Assembly: GCA_020632665.1 (NCBI GenBank)
Contig: JACKFC010000003.1
Location: 62,001 to 126,000 of the forward strand
Origin: Deltaproteobacteria bacterium
GTDB taxonomy: Bacteria > Myxococcota_A > UBA9042
DNA: 64,000 nucleotides
Reading direction: 5' to 3'
The notes beneath the pieces are model-generated. The model had not been told where the DNA came from. It saw nothing but the letters and a program-made list of their open reading frames with translations, and did not search any database. The translations under genes and the position numbers were made by a program. Below are positions 27,102 through 36,800 of this stretch, in pieces. Position 1 is the first letter of the stretch, and each line of letters begins with the position of its first letter.

Positions 27102-28046
27102 ATGTCCGAACCGAACCCGCCAGCGTCCGGCCGCGCTCCCACGCTGGGCGTGCGTGTGGCGGCCTACGCCTTCGCCGTCTTCGTCCTCACCACCGACCAA
27201 TGGAGCAAGCAGCTCGCGGTCGACCACCTCGCCAGCCCGGCCCATCCGATGATCGTCCAGGCCGACGGCACCCGCTCTGCGGTCGAGTTGCTGCAGGAGC
27301 GCGGATTGAGCGCCGAACAGGCGGAACGCGCGGTGCAGTCGCGATTGGTTTGGCGGCTGGGCGCTGCGGGGGCCCTCAATCTCGACACACCCGCGCGCGA
27401 GGTGGCTGGGCAGCTCTTCGTCGTCGAGGGAACCGGCAAGCCCGCGCCGCGCCGCCTTCGCGTCGATCCCGAAGCCCCGGCCGAGACGTTGGGAGAGGCC
27501 ATGGGCAGGCAGTGGCGCGTCGACGCCGACACCGCCGCTCGCCTCGCGCCGAAGGTCCTCGCCGCCGAAGGTGTCTGGACCGACGCCTCCGGCGCCGTGC
27601 CGGCGGGTACCGCCGTCGCCCTGCTCGAGCGTGAGGTCGTCGTCGTCGACGGCTTCATGACCCTGGTCTACGCCGAGAATCCGGGCGCCGCTTGGAGCTT
27701 CTTGCGCGACGCGCCGGTCGGCTTCCGCACCACGTTCTTCAGCGTCATCGCGCTGCTGGCCTCGCTCGCCATGATCTTCGCGATCTGGACCGGCTGGATG
27801 GGCAGCGCCGCCGGCACCATCGCCCTCGGCGGCATCCTCGGCGGCGCGCTGGGCAACGTGATCGACCGCAACCGCTACACCATCGTCGTCGACTTCGTCC
27901 TCAACTATGTCGGCGACTACCGTTGGCCGGTGTGGAATATCGCGGACGCCGGTATCACCATCGGGGTCGCCGCCATCATCGTCGAGGCGTTGCTCGGGAT
28001 GCGCAGCCGCGCGCCGGAAGAGGGCAGCACCTCGACCGCGGCCTGA
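27102..28046 (+). CDS. lspA: lipoprotein signal peptidase with large insertion
   Basis: 314 residues, about twice the usual 160. TDQWSKQLAV (31-40) closes the first membrane segment. MTLVYAENPGAAWSFL (186-201) is the family motif before the second. The two catalytic Asp are present: Asp255 in GNVIDRNRY and Asp282 in WNIADAGITIG. Between residues about 45 and 180 lies an extra, soluble, Ala/Glu/Arg-rich domain (VELLQERGLSAEQAERAV... LAPKVLAAEGVWTDASG) that normal LspA lacks. From topology it should face the periplasm. The frame is continuous, so it is not a frameshift artefact. The enzyme cuts signal peptides of lipidated prolipoproteins in the inner membrane. Fifteen bases separate it from lgt. 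Confidence 0.88.
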   Translation: MSEPNPPASGRAPTLGVRVAAYAFAVFVLTTDQWSKQLAVDHLASPAHPMIVQADGTRSAVELLQERGLSAEQAERAVQSRLVWRLGAAGALNLDTPAREVAGQLFVVEGTGKPAPRRLRVDPEAPAETLGEAMGRQWRVDADTAARLAPKVLAAEGVWTDASGAVPAGTAVALLEREVVVVDGFMTLVYAENPGAAWSFLRDAPVGFRTTFFSVIALLASLAMIFAIWTGWMGSAAGTIALGGILGGALGNVIDRNRYTIVVDFVLNYVGDYRWPVWNIADAGITIGVAAIIVEALLGMRSRAPEEGSTSTAA

Positions 28047-28061
28047 AGGAGCGGAGCGCCC

Positions 28062-29012
28062 GTGCATCCATCGATCGACATCGGCTTTACGACCCTACCG
28101 TCGTACTTCACCTTGCTGATGGTGGGGTTGACGCTGGCGACCCTGCTTGCACACCGCGAGGCGATGCGGCGCGGCATCGATGGCAACACGATCCTCGACC
28201 TCGGCCTGCTGATGATGGCCGCCGGCCTCGTCGGCTCACGCGTGCTGCACGTCCTCGCCGACGGCCACTTCTGGGACTACGTCCACCTCTGCACCGACCC
28301 CGACCAGCTTCCGGGGCTGGCGCTCTCCGGGGGACGGCGCTGCGTCTCCGAGGCGCAATGCGTCCAGGCCGGGCTCGGCGACCTCTGCGACGCGGCGACC
28401 GGATTGTGTCGACAGCAGCAGGATTGCCTGCGCGTTTTCAAGATCTGGTACGGCGGCTACGTCTTCTACGGTGGGCTCCTGTTGGCTGTGCCACTCGGCA
28501 TCTGGTTCCTCCGGCGGCGCGGCCTCGCGGCGTGGGCCGTCGCCGATCTCGCCGGCTGGGCGATCCCCTTCGGCCTGATCTTGGGGCGTCTGGGCTGCTA
28601 TCTCGCCGGCTGCTGCTTCGGTGGTGTCACCGACGGCCCGCTCGGCATCGAATTCCCGCGCTTCTCCCCGGCCTGGCAGACCCACGTCGACGCCAACCTG
28701 ATCGACCGTCATGCCGTGCACTCGCTTCCCGTCCATGCGACGCAACTCTACGAAGCCGGCGCGTCGGCGGTGATCGCCGGGTTCGGCTGGTGGCGCTACC
28801 GTCGTGGCCGCCACTTCGAGGGCGAGCTCTTCTTCCAGTTCATCGCGCTCTACGGCGTGTTCCGGATTGCAGTCGAGTTCATTCGCGCCGATGAGCGCGG
28901 CGCGTGGCTTGGCGGCATCGTCTCCACCTCACAGCTGGTGAGCCTGCCCCTGCTCATCTGGGCCGCGCTGGCGTTCTGGCGTCGCCGCGCATTGCCGGCG
29001 CTGGATCGCTGA
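28062..29012 (+). CDS. lgt: prolipoprotein diacylglyceryl transferase with Cys-rich insertion
   Basis: 316 residues from GTG (AAGGAG about 10 bases upstream). The Lgt signature GRLGCYLAGCCFG is at 165-177, WYGGYVFYGGLL at 129-140, and RIAVEFIRADER toward the end. It has several membrane segments. It transfers diacylglycerol from phosphatidylglycerol to the lipobox Cys, the step before LspA. Residues about 77-122 are unusual: a loop with six Cys (77, 94, 100, 109, 116, 122), predicted on the periplasmic side and reminiscent of the Cys-rich repeats in this window's lipoproteins. Second gene of the envelope operon. Confidence 0.9.
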   Translation: MHPSIDIGFTTLPSYFTLLMVGLTLATLLAHREAMRRGIDGNTILDLGLLMMAAGLVGSRVLHVLADGHFWDYVHLCTDPDQLPGLALSGGRRCVSEAQCVQAGLGDLCDAATGLCRQQQDCLRVFKIWYGGYVFYGGLLLAVPLGIWFLRRRGLAAWAVADLAGWAIPFGLILGRLGCYLAGCCFGGVTDGPLGIEFPRFSPAWQTHVDANLIDRHAVHSLPVHATQLYEAGASAVIAGFGWWRYRRGRHFEGELFFQFIALYGVFRIAVEFIRADERGAWLGGIVSTSQLVSLPLLIWAALAFWRRRALPALDR

Positions 29013-29064
29013 GGCACTGGACGGCGGCGCGATCTCCGTCCACGATCGCGCGCAAGGAGTGGGA

Positions 29065-29889
29065 ATGGTCGCACGGCTCGCCACAGGATTGGTCCTTGCC
29101 CCCCTGCTGGTGTGGCTGCTCTTGGGAGGACCACTGTGGCTCATCGTCGCGATCGTGGCGCTCGCCGCCGCGCTCTCGGCCCACGAGCTGCTCTCGATGT
29201 TCGAGGAGACCCGCGGCGGCCTCGCCGGGCTTGCCGCGCTGCTGACCGCCGTGGTGGCAGCGACGCCGGTGTTACCGCGCGGTCTCGGTCTGCCGTTGCT
29301 CGGCGTCGCTACCACCGTGCTCCTCATCTACTGCCTGCGCGATCCGCGCGACCTCCCGAGGCAAAGCCGCGCCGGTGCGCTCGCTGGGCTGACCCTCGCC
29401 TACGTCGGCGCGATGGCGGCCGCGCTCAGCGGGATCGCGGCGCTCGGACCACCACCCGGTCCCGAGGGGCCGTTCGCGTTCGGCCCAGCGGCGCTGCTCG
29501 GCCACTTCGTCCTGGTCTTCCTCGGCGATACCGGTGCGTACTTCGCTGGTCGCTTCTTCGGCAAGCACAAGCTCTATCCGCTGGTCAGCCCGAAGAAGAC
29601 GATCGAGGGTTCGTTCGGCGGCACGCTCGCCACCGTCGTCGGCTTCGTCGTCTACGCGCACTACCTGCTACCGCAGCTCGGCATGGTCGAGGCCGCCGCG
29701 GGCGCCGCGATCGTCGGCGTCGTGGCCCAGATCGGCGATCTCGCGGAGAGCATGTTCAAGCGCGCCACCGGCACCAAGGACTCGGGCAAACTGCTCCCCG
29801 GCCATGGCGGGATGCTCGATCGCATCGACGGCGCCCTCTTCGGCGCGCCGTGGACCCTGTCGTGGCTGCTGCTCCTGCACGGGGCGTGA
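29065..29889 (+). CDS. cdsA: phosphatidate cytidylyltransferase
   Basis: 274 residues from ATG 29065, with AAGGAG 5 bases upstream; a GTG two codons earlier overlaps that site and is unlikely. Multi-pass membrane protein with the CDP-diglyceride synthetase signature near the end, KDSGKLLPGHGGMLDRIDG, plus GDTGAYFAGRFFGKHKL and SPKKTIEGSFGG. It makes CDP-diacylglycerol from phosphatidate and CTP, the precursor of the phosphatidylglycerol used by Lgt. Overlaps lipB by 4 bases (GTGA). Confidence 0.92.
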   Translation: MVARLATGLVLAPLLVWLLLGGPLWLIVAIVALAAALSAHELLSMFEETRGGLAGLAALLTAVVAATPVLPRGLGLPLLGVATTVLLIYCLRDPRDLPRQSRAGALAGLTLAYVGAMAAALSGIAALGPPPGPEGPFAFGPAALLGHFVLVFLGDTGAYFAGRFFGKHKLYPLVSPKKTIEGSFGGTLATVVGFVVYAHYLLPQLGMVEAAAGAAIVGVVAQIGDLAESMFKRATGTKDSGKLLPGHGGMLDRIDGALFGAPWTLSWLLLLHGA

Positions 29890-30557
29890 GTCGGGCGGTC
29901 GTCGGTCGCTATGCCGGCAAGCTCGACTGGTCCGACGCCGTCGCCCGCAACCGCGCCGCCGCTGCCGGGGCGATCGAAGGTGGACCCGCCCACATCCTCC
30001 TCTTCGAACCGGCGCACGCCGTGCTGAGCCTCGGCCGGCGATCGTGGCGAGCCGGCCTCGACGACGACCTGCGCCCGCTCGCCGAAGCGCGCGGTCTGGC
30101 GATCCACGACGACGATCGCGGTGGCCGGGCGACCCTGCACCTACCCGGCCAGCTCGTCGCGCTGCTCGCCCTGCCGATCGCCCGGGTCGCGCTCGGAGCC
30201 CAGATCGATCGGCTTCTCGACGCGATCGCGGCCACAGCCGCCCGTCACACCGACGCCGGGATCGTCCTTCGCCAAGGCGACGACCTCGGCCTGTGGATCG
30301 GCGACGCAAAGCTCGCTTCCGTCGGCATGCGGCACCGCGACGGGGTGGCGTGGCACGGCGTCGCCCTCAACGTCGCAATCGAGGCCGACGCTGGCCGTGG
30401 CCTCCGCCTCTGTGGCCGGGAGACCGAGCGCCTCGCCAGCCTCCTCAACCCCGCAGCACGTCCATCGATTCCCACAATTGCGGCCGAGCTGCTCAGCGTG
30501 CTTTCCGCCGTGGTTGCCGCTCCGCTCGGCGCTCCGAGCGATCCGAACCCTCGGTAG
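29886..30557 (+). CDS. lipB: LipB-type octanoyltransferase
   Basis: 223 residues from GTG overlapping the cdsA stop. Family landmarks: RGGRATLHLPGQLVAL (normally RGGxxTYHGPGQLVxY), GLWIGDAKLASVG with Lys142, HGVALNV, and Cys176 in LRLCGRE, where the thioester-forming Cys is expected. It moves octanoyl groups from acyl carrier protein to lipoyl domains. The Tyr-to-Leu and Gly-to-Leu changes in the PGQ loop and the absence of the usual PCGI context make it a somewhat divergent member. Last gene of the lspA operon; a small hairpin (CGCTCGG/CCGAGCG, 30523-30540) near its stop may contribute to termination. Confidence 0.75.
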   Translation: MSRAVVGRYAGKLDWSDAVARNRAAAAGAIEGGPAHILLFEPAHAVLSLGRRSWRAGLDDDLRPLAEARGLAIHDDDRGGRATLHLPGQLVALLALPIARVALGAQIDRLLDAIAATAARHTDAGIVLRQGDDLGLWIGDAKLASVGMRHRDGVAWHGVALNVAIEADAGRGLRLCGRETERLASLLNPAARPSIPTIAAELLSVLSAVVAAPLGAPSDPNPR

Positions 30558-30812
30558 CGGCGGGCATCAACTGCTTGCCTTGGCCAGGACCCTTTGCTAC
30601 CTTCAATGCTTGAGGGCCGGCGTCCCTCTCATCCCCCAGGTGCCGTCGGCTGGAGCACTGCGCGTGATGACATCGAATCCGCGGAGCATATGGCCAGCGA
30701 GCGAGCGCTCGGTGGTCGCCCCGCGGCGAAGGTGAGCCTCGATCCCCCGCCTGTTCGAGTAGCCTTCAGTCCGTTCTTGATCGAAGCGGACCCGGCGTGA
30801 GGAGGATTCGGT
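30558..30812 (+). promoter_or_regulatory. leader of the giant lipoprotein gene, candidate promoter 30575-30603
   Basis: 255 bases without a gene. TTGCCT (30575-30580), spacer 17, TACCTT (30598-30603) is a reasonable sigma70-like promoter, leaving a leader of roughly 200 bases. GAGGAGG at about 30799-30805 is the ribosome binding site, 7 bases before the ATG at 30813. No convincing riboswitch fold was seen. Confidence 0.4.
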
Positions 30813-33800
30813 ATGCGGCATCTGCACAACTCGCTCGCGATCCGCATTGGATTCGTGGCGGTGCTCGCCGTGGTCGGCGCGTGCGCGGAAGAGCGCGCAC
30901 CCGAGCCCACAGGTGGACTCCTCACGGACTACGCGTCAGGCGTCGATGCCGAATTCGGCATCGAGGCCTTTCAGCTTACCGACCCGACGTTGACGATCGC
31001 GTCACCCGCGGACGGGACCAGCAAGACGGTCGCCGCCGGGACGAAGACCAGCGTCGATCTCTCTTTTACGGTGGCCAACTACACGCTCGGAAAGATCAAT
31101 TGCTATGTCGACGGCAAGTTCTCCGCCGCCACCACCTCGCCCTCGATCAAGCTCGACAACCTCGCCTTCGGCTACCACACGATCGGCTGCGTCCTGGTCG
31201 ACAGCGGCGGCAGTGAGCTCGCCAATGCCGCCGCGCGCGCGACCGTGCACGTCGCCATCACCAGCGCCTGCAAGATCACCGAGGACTGCGACGACGGCCT
31301 CGCCTGTACCCAGGACAGCTGCATCGGCTTCGTCTGCCAGTGGAAGATGGCGCTGAACTGCTGCGGTTCGAGCTTCGACTGCCTGGCCGGCGAGAGCTGC
31401 CAGGACCCGAATACGGCCACCTCGAAGTGCTCCGCCTGCGCGACCAACGCCGACTGCGACGACAACAACACCTGCACGTCCGACGTCTGCGACCTCTCCG
31501 GCACCAAGGGCGCCTGCGTCCACAACAAGACCGATCCGGAATGCTGCGTCAGCGACGACAAGGAGTGCGACGACGGCCTCGGCTGCACCGTCGACTCCTG
31601 TGACGCCGCAAAGGGCAAATGCACCCACGTCCAGCCGCAGGGCACCTGCTGCTCGGACTCGGAGTGCGTCTCCGAGGACGTCTGCCTCGTCGGGTCCTGC
31701 GTCAACTACGAGTGTCGCTTCGGCAAGGACGTCGGCAAGCCCGACTGCTGCTCCGCGACCACCAACCCGACGTGCAGCGACGACTACTACTGCACCATCG
31801 ACAAATGCGATCAGCCGCAGCCGGGCGGTTGGACCAAGTGCTCGCACGAGACCGACGCGAGCAAGGTCGGCTGCTGTGATCCCAAGGCCTCGACCAACGA
31901 GTGCGTCGACGGCAACAGTTGCACCTACGACGTCTGCTCGAACTACCAGTGCTACAACATCCAGATCGCGGACTGCTGCGAGACGGACGGCGACTGCGAC
32001 GACGAGCACCCCTGCACCGTCGACAAGTGCACCAAGGCCACGCCGGACGCCAAGGACGGCAAGTGCTCGCACGACTGGACGCCGGAGTGCTGCGTCTCGG
32101 TCATCGACTGCAACGACGGCAAGTTCTGCACCAAGGAGAGCTGCCTCGACTCGACCAACCCCGCGGGCGGTACCTGCAACTACGCCAAGTCGCCGGGATG
32201 CTGCGACATCGACACCGACTGCGACGACGGCAAGGTCTGCACGGTCAAGAAGTGCGTGAACTACCAGTGCGTCTTCGGCAAGGACAACTTCAAGGAGAAC
32301 TGCTGCGACGGCCCGAGCGACTGCAACGACGGCGACGCCTGCACCATCGACTCCTGCGATACCGCGACCAATACCTGCAAGTTCGTCGCCAACGGCGTGC
32401 AGGGCTGCTGCAACTCGGCCGCCGACTGTGACGACAGCGACTGCACCACCCTCGACTACTGCGACGCCAACAACCAGTGCGGCACCAAGGCTGCGGTTGG
32501 CAAGTGCAAGCAGGACACGGACTGCAACGACGGCAACGAGTGCACGATCGACGCCTGCAACGTCGAGAACGGCTGCGGCACCTGCTCGTTCACCCCAGAC
32601 CCGAGCTGCTGCAAATACGATACGGCCTGCAACGACAACAAGCCGTGCACGCTCGACCGCTGCGTCAACAGCAAGTGCGAGAACACCGCCCTCGAGGGGT
32701 GCTGCACCGACGACGCCGACGCGACCACCGTCTGCGACGACAACAACGCCTGCACGATCGAGTACTGCCTCAACAACCAATGCCGCCACACCGCGCCGAA
32801 GAACGGCTGCTGCGCTGGCGACGGCGATTGCTTCGACGGCAACAAGTGCACCACCGACAGCTGCAAGAACATCACCAACGGCCAGGGCACGTGTGACTTC
32901 GCCAAGATCCCCGATTGCGTCGGATGCGCCTACGCCTACGAGTGCGATGACCAGAACCCCTGCACGGTCGAGAAATGCGTCTCGGGCGACTGCATCCACG
33001 AGCCGAAAGCCGGTTGCTGCATCGACAAATTCGATTGCGACGACGGCAAGGCCTGCACCGTCGACGTCTGCGTGACCTCACAGAACTACTGCGTCCACTA
33101 CGAGGAAGTCGCCGGCATCAAGCCGTGCTGCACCCCGGCCAACGAGGCGACCGAGTGCGCTTCGCTGAACACCAACTGCGCGGTCGGCAAATGCCTCGAC
33201 CAGCCTGACGGCAGCAAGCAGTGCGTCGCCGTGGCCAAGGCGGCTTGCACCTACGAGCTCAACTACTGCCAGGACTTCTCTTCGAGCTCGAGCTTGGCGA
33301 ACCTCGGCTGGAACCCGATCGACCTCGCCGGCACGGCGAAGGCGAACTGGGCGATCGCGACGAACGGCGGCCTCGGCCCCGACCAATACGCCCGCTTCAA
33401 CTGGACGCCCACCGCGACCAACTACGACAGCTGCCTGACCACGCCGGTCTTCCAGGCCGCCGGCTCGAGCACCCTGACGATCCAGTTCGACCGCGAGTTC
33501 GTGAAGAACAACGGCCTGACCGGCATCCGCATCCTCGGTAGCCTCGACGGCGAGAACGCCGACTGGACCAACGCCACCCTGATCGACCAGGTCGCGCCGA
33601 ACGCGGACCTTGGGCCGGAGACGGTCGACGTCAAGCTGCCGCCCGAGCTCTCGGGCAGCAACGGCCTGCGCCTCGCGGTCTGCGTCAGCGGTTCCTCGAC
33701 CTTCAACCTGAACCGCTTCGGCATCGACAACTTCTGCATCGCGAAGGGTTCTGCCCCGTACTTCCCGAGCTGCCCGGTCAACCGCACCATGCTCGCCGGC

Positions 33801-36800
33801 AAGGAGCTCAAGGTTCCGGTCAAGGCCAAGGACCCGGACTCCAACGCGCTGCTCGCGTTCTCGCTGGAAAAGGCGCCCTCGTTCGCCAAGGTTTCGACGG
33901 CCCTCTACTCCTGGCTCGATGGCTCCTGGAATTCCACGATCACGCTGAACCCCACGCTCGGCGACGTCGGCGACCACGAGATCACCGTCAAGGTCACCGA
34001 TGGCCACCTCTACAAGAGCTGCACCTTCACCGTCTCGGTTACCTTCGAAGGCGGCGTCCTGGTCTGGAAGCCGAGCGCGGTCCCGATGGCAACGGCGACG
34101 CCGGTCGCCGACGCGATCAAGACCCTCGGCAAGCAGGTGCAGATCGTCGACGACCTCAACCTCTACAAGGACCTGACCAAGTTCGACGCGATCTTCGTGT
34201 TGCTCGGCGTCTTCCCGGCCAACCACAGCCTGAAAGAGAGCGAGATCGACGGTCTCAAGCTCTTCCTTTCGCAGGGTGGCCGCCTCTACATGGAAGGCGG
34301 TGACACGTGGGTCTTCGATCCGCCGACCACGCTGCACGCGTTCTTCAAGGTGCAGGGCATCCTCGACTCGGCGCCCAACGGCGTGACGGGCCCGCTCAAG
34401 GGCTTCTCGGTCCACACCGACACCACGCAGAACCCGCCGGTCAACTACCAGTGGGCCTACGCGCAGAACGCCGATTGGAACAACATCAACGACCAGATCG
34501 TCGGCAAGGACGTCGCCAAGACTGCGAATATCCTCCGCAACGACGGCGTCGAGAAGTTCTGGGTGCAGGTCGCGCACGACAACCCGACCGCGCAATACCG
34601 CACTGTCGCTTCTTCGGTCCTCTTCGGCGGCTTGACCAAGGGTGTCGACGAGCCGCAGAAGCTGATGCAGCGCATCTTCCACTTCTTCGACAACGGCCTG
34701 GCCGCCTGCACCAGCGAGGCGCAGTGCGACGACGGCAACAGCTGCACCAAGGATACCTGCACCGACGGCGCCTGCAGCCACGAGAACAGCTGCATGTGCT
34801 CGGCGCAGACCGCGCTGAAGTGTGGCGATATCCAGACCAAGCTGGTGAGCAACGGCGGCGCGGCGACCCAGATCGTCGCGAACTACCCTTGCGCTCCGGG
34901 CGTGACCTTCTCCGGCAAGGAGGTCGCCTACAGCTTCCAGAACGCGACCTCGGCGCCGGTGACGGTCAAGCTGACCAACGTCTCCAGCAGCAAGGTCCGG
35001 CTCTTCGTCCTCAAGGCGACGGCCAACGGCTGCGACCCGAGCGGCTGCGTCAACAGCGCAGCCGTCGCGGCGGGTGCCTCGACCGTCTCCTTCCCGGCGC
35101 AGGAGAACGTGACCTACTACATCGTGGTCGACGCCGAGGGCGCCTCGGACTCCGCCACCTTCGACATCGAGATCAACTGCGCCGCCGGCGAAATCTGTGA
35201 CGACGGCAAGGACAACAACGGCAACGGCCTCGCCGACTGCGACGATTGGGCCAGCTGCTGCGGCTTCCCGACCTGCGGTGAGATCTGCGACGGCATCGAC
35301 AACGACTGCAACGGCACGGTCGACGACGGCTGCGACGACGACTCCGACGGCTACTGCGACCTCGCGAAGAAGGTGAAGAAGTCGGCGCTCTGCAAGAAGT
35401 CGACCCTGCCGACGGATACCTCGGTCCAGGACGGCGACGACTGCAAGGACGGCGACACCTCGGTCAATCCGGGCGCCACCGAGATCTGCGGCAACGGCAA
35501 GGACGACAACTGCAACGGCGCACAGGACGAAGAGGGCGCCAGCGGCTGCACCAACTTCTACGCCGACCTCGACGGTGACGGCTACGGCTCGGGCGCCGCG
35601 AAGTGCCTCTGCCAGGCCGACGGTGCCTTCAAGGCGACAGTCGCAGGCGACTGCAACGACGCCGAGCCGTCGATCAACCCTGGCACCGCCGAAAGCTGCG
35701 CCACCCCGGGTGACGACGATTGCGACGGCGATACCAACGACCTGAACGCCGATGGGTGCACGAACTTCTACACCGACGTCGACAACGACTCCTACGGCGT
35801 GACGCCCTTCAAGTGCGTCTGCACCGCGGTCGGCGCGTTCAAGGCCGCCCAGGCCGGCGACTGCGACGATACCGACGCGACGCTGAATCCCGGCAAGGCC
35901 GAGATCTGCAACAACATCGACGACAACTGCAACGGCGCCATCGACGAGGGCTGCGACGACGACAAGGACGGCTACTGCGACAACGACCTGACCTACGCTC
36001 CGCCGGGTGACGGCAGCGTCACGGTCTGCCCGAAGGGCGCCGGTGATACCGACGACACCGACCCGGGCGTGAACCCCAGTGGCGCCGAGATCTGCGACGG
36101 CAAGGACAACGACTCCAACGGCCAGACCGACGAAGGCTGCGACGACGACGGCGATCAATACTGCGACAACGACATGATCGCCGTCGGCAAGCCGGACTCC
36201 TGCCCCAAGGGCACGGGTGACTGCGACGACACCAAGAACGGCATCAACCCGGGCGCCGTCGAGGATTGCGCCACGTCGATCGACGAGAACTGCAACGGCA
36301 GCATCAACGACCTCGGCGCCAAGGGTTGCACGCCCTTCTTCTACGACGGCGACGGCGACGCCTTCGGCACCAGCCAGAACCAATGCCTCTGCGTCGCGGC
36401 CCCGCCGTACAAAGCGATCAACCCGGGTGATTGCGACGACTCCGACGTCAAGATCAACCCGGACGTCGCCGAGATCTGCGACGGCAAGGACAACGACTGC
36501 GACGGCGTCGTCGACAACGGCTGCGACGACGACAAGGACGGCTTCTGCGACGCGTCGATGCAGCTGGTCGGCAACCCGGCGGTCTGCCCCTCGGGCGGCA
36601 ACGACTGCAACGATCAGAACGCGAACGTGAACCCGTCGCGCGCCGAGGTCTGCGGCAACACGATCGACGAAAACTGCGACGGCTCGACCAACGCGCTCAA
36701 CGCCACCGGCTGCGTCGCCTTCTATGCCGACGCCGACGGCGACAGCTACGGCGCCGGCGCGAGCAAGTGCTACTGCGAGGCGACCGGCGACTACAAGGTG

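Noticed and set aside
27233..27642. frameshift or misassembly as the cause of the long LspA
   Set aside because: The frame is continuous with normal codon use and all family motifs on both sides are in one frame.
30579..30597. sigma54-like promoter (TTGGCC...TTTGCT) before the giant gene
   Set aside because: The GG and GC elements are 12 bases apart instead of the required 10.
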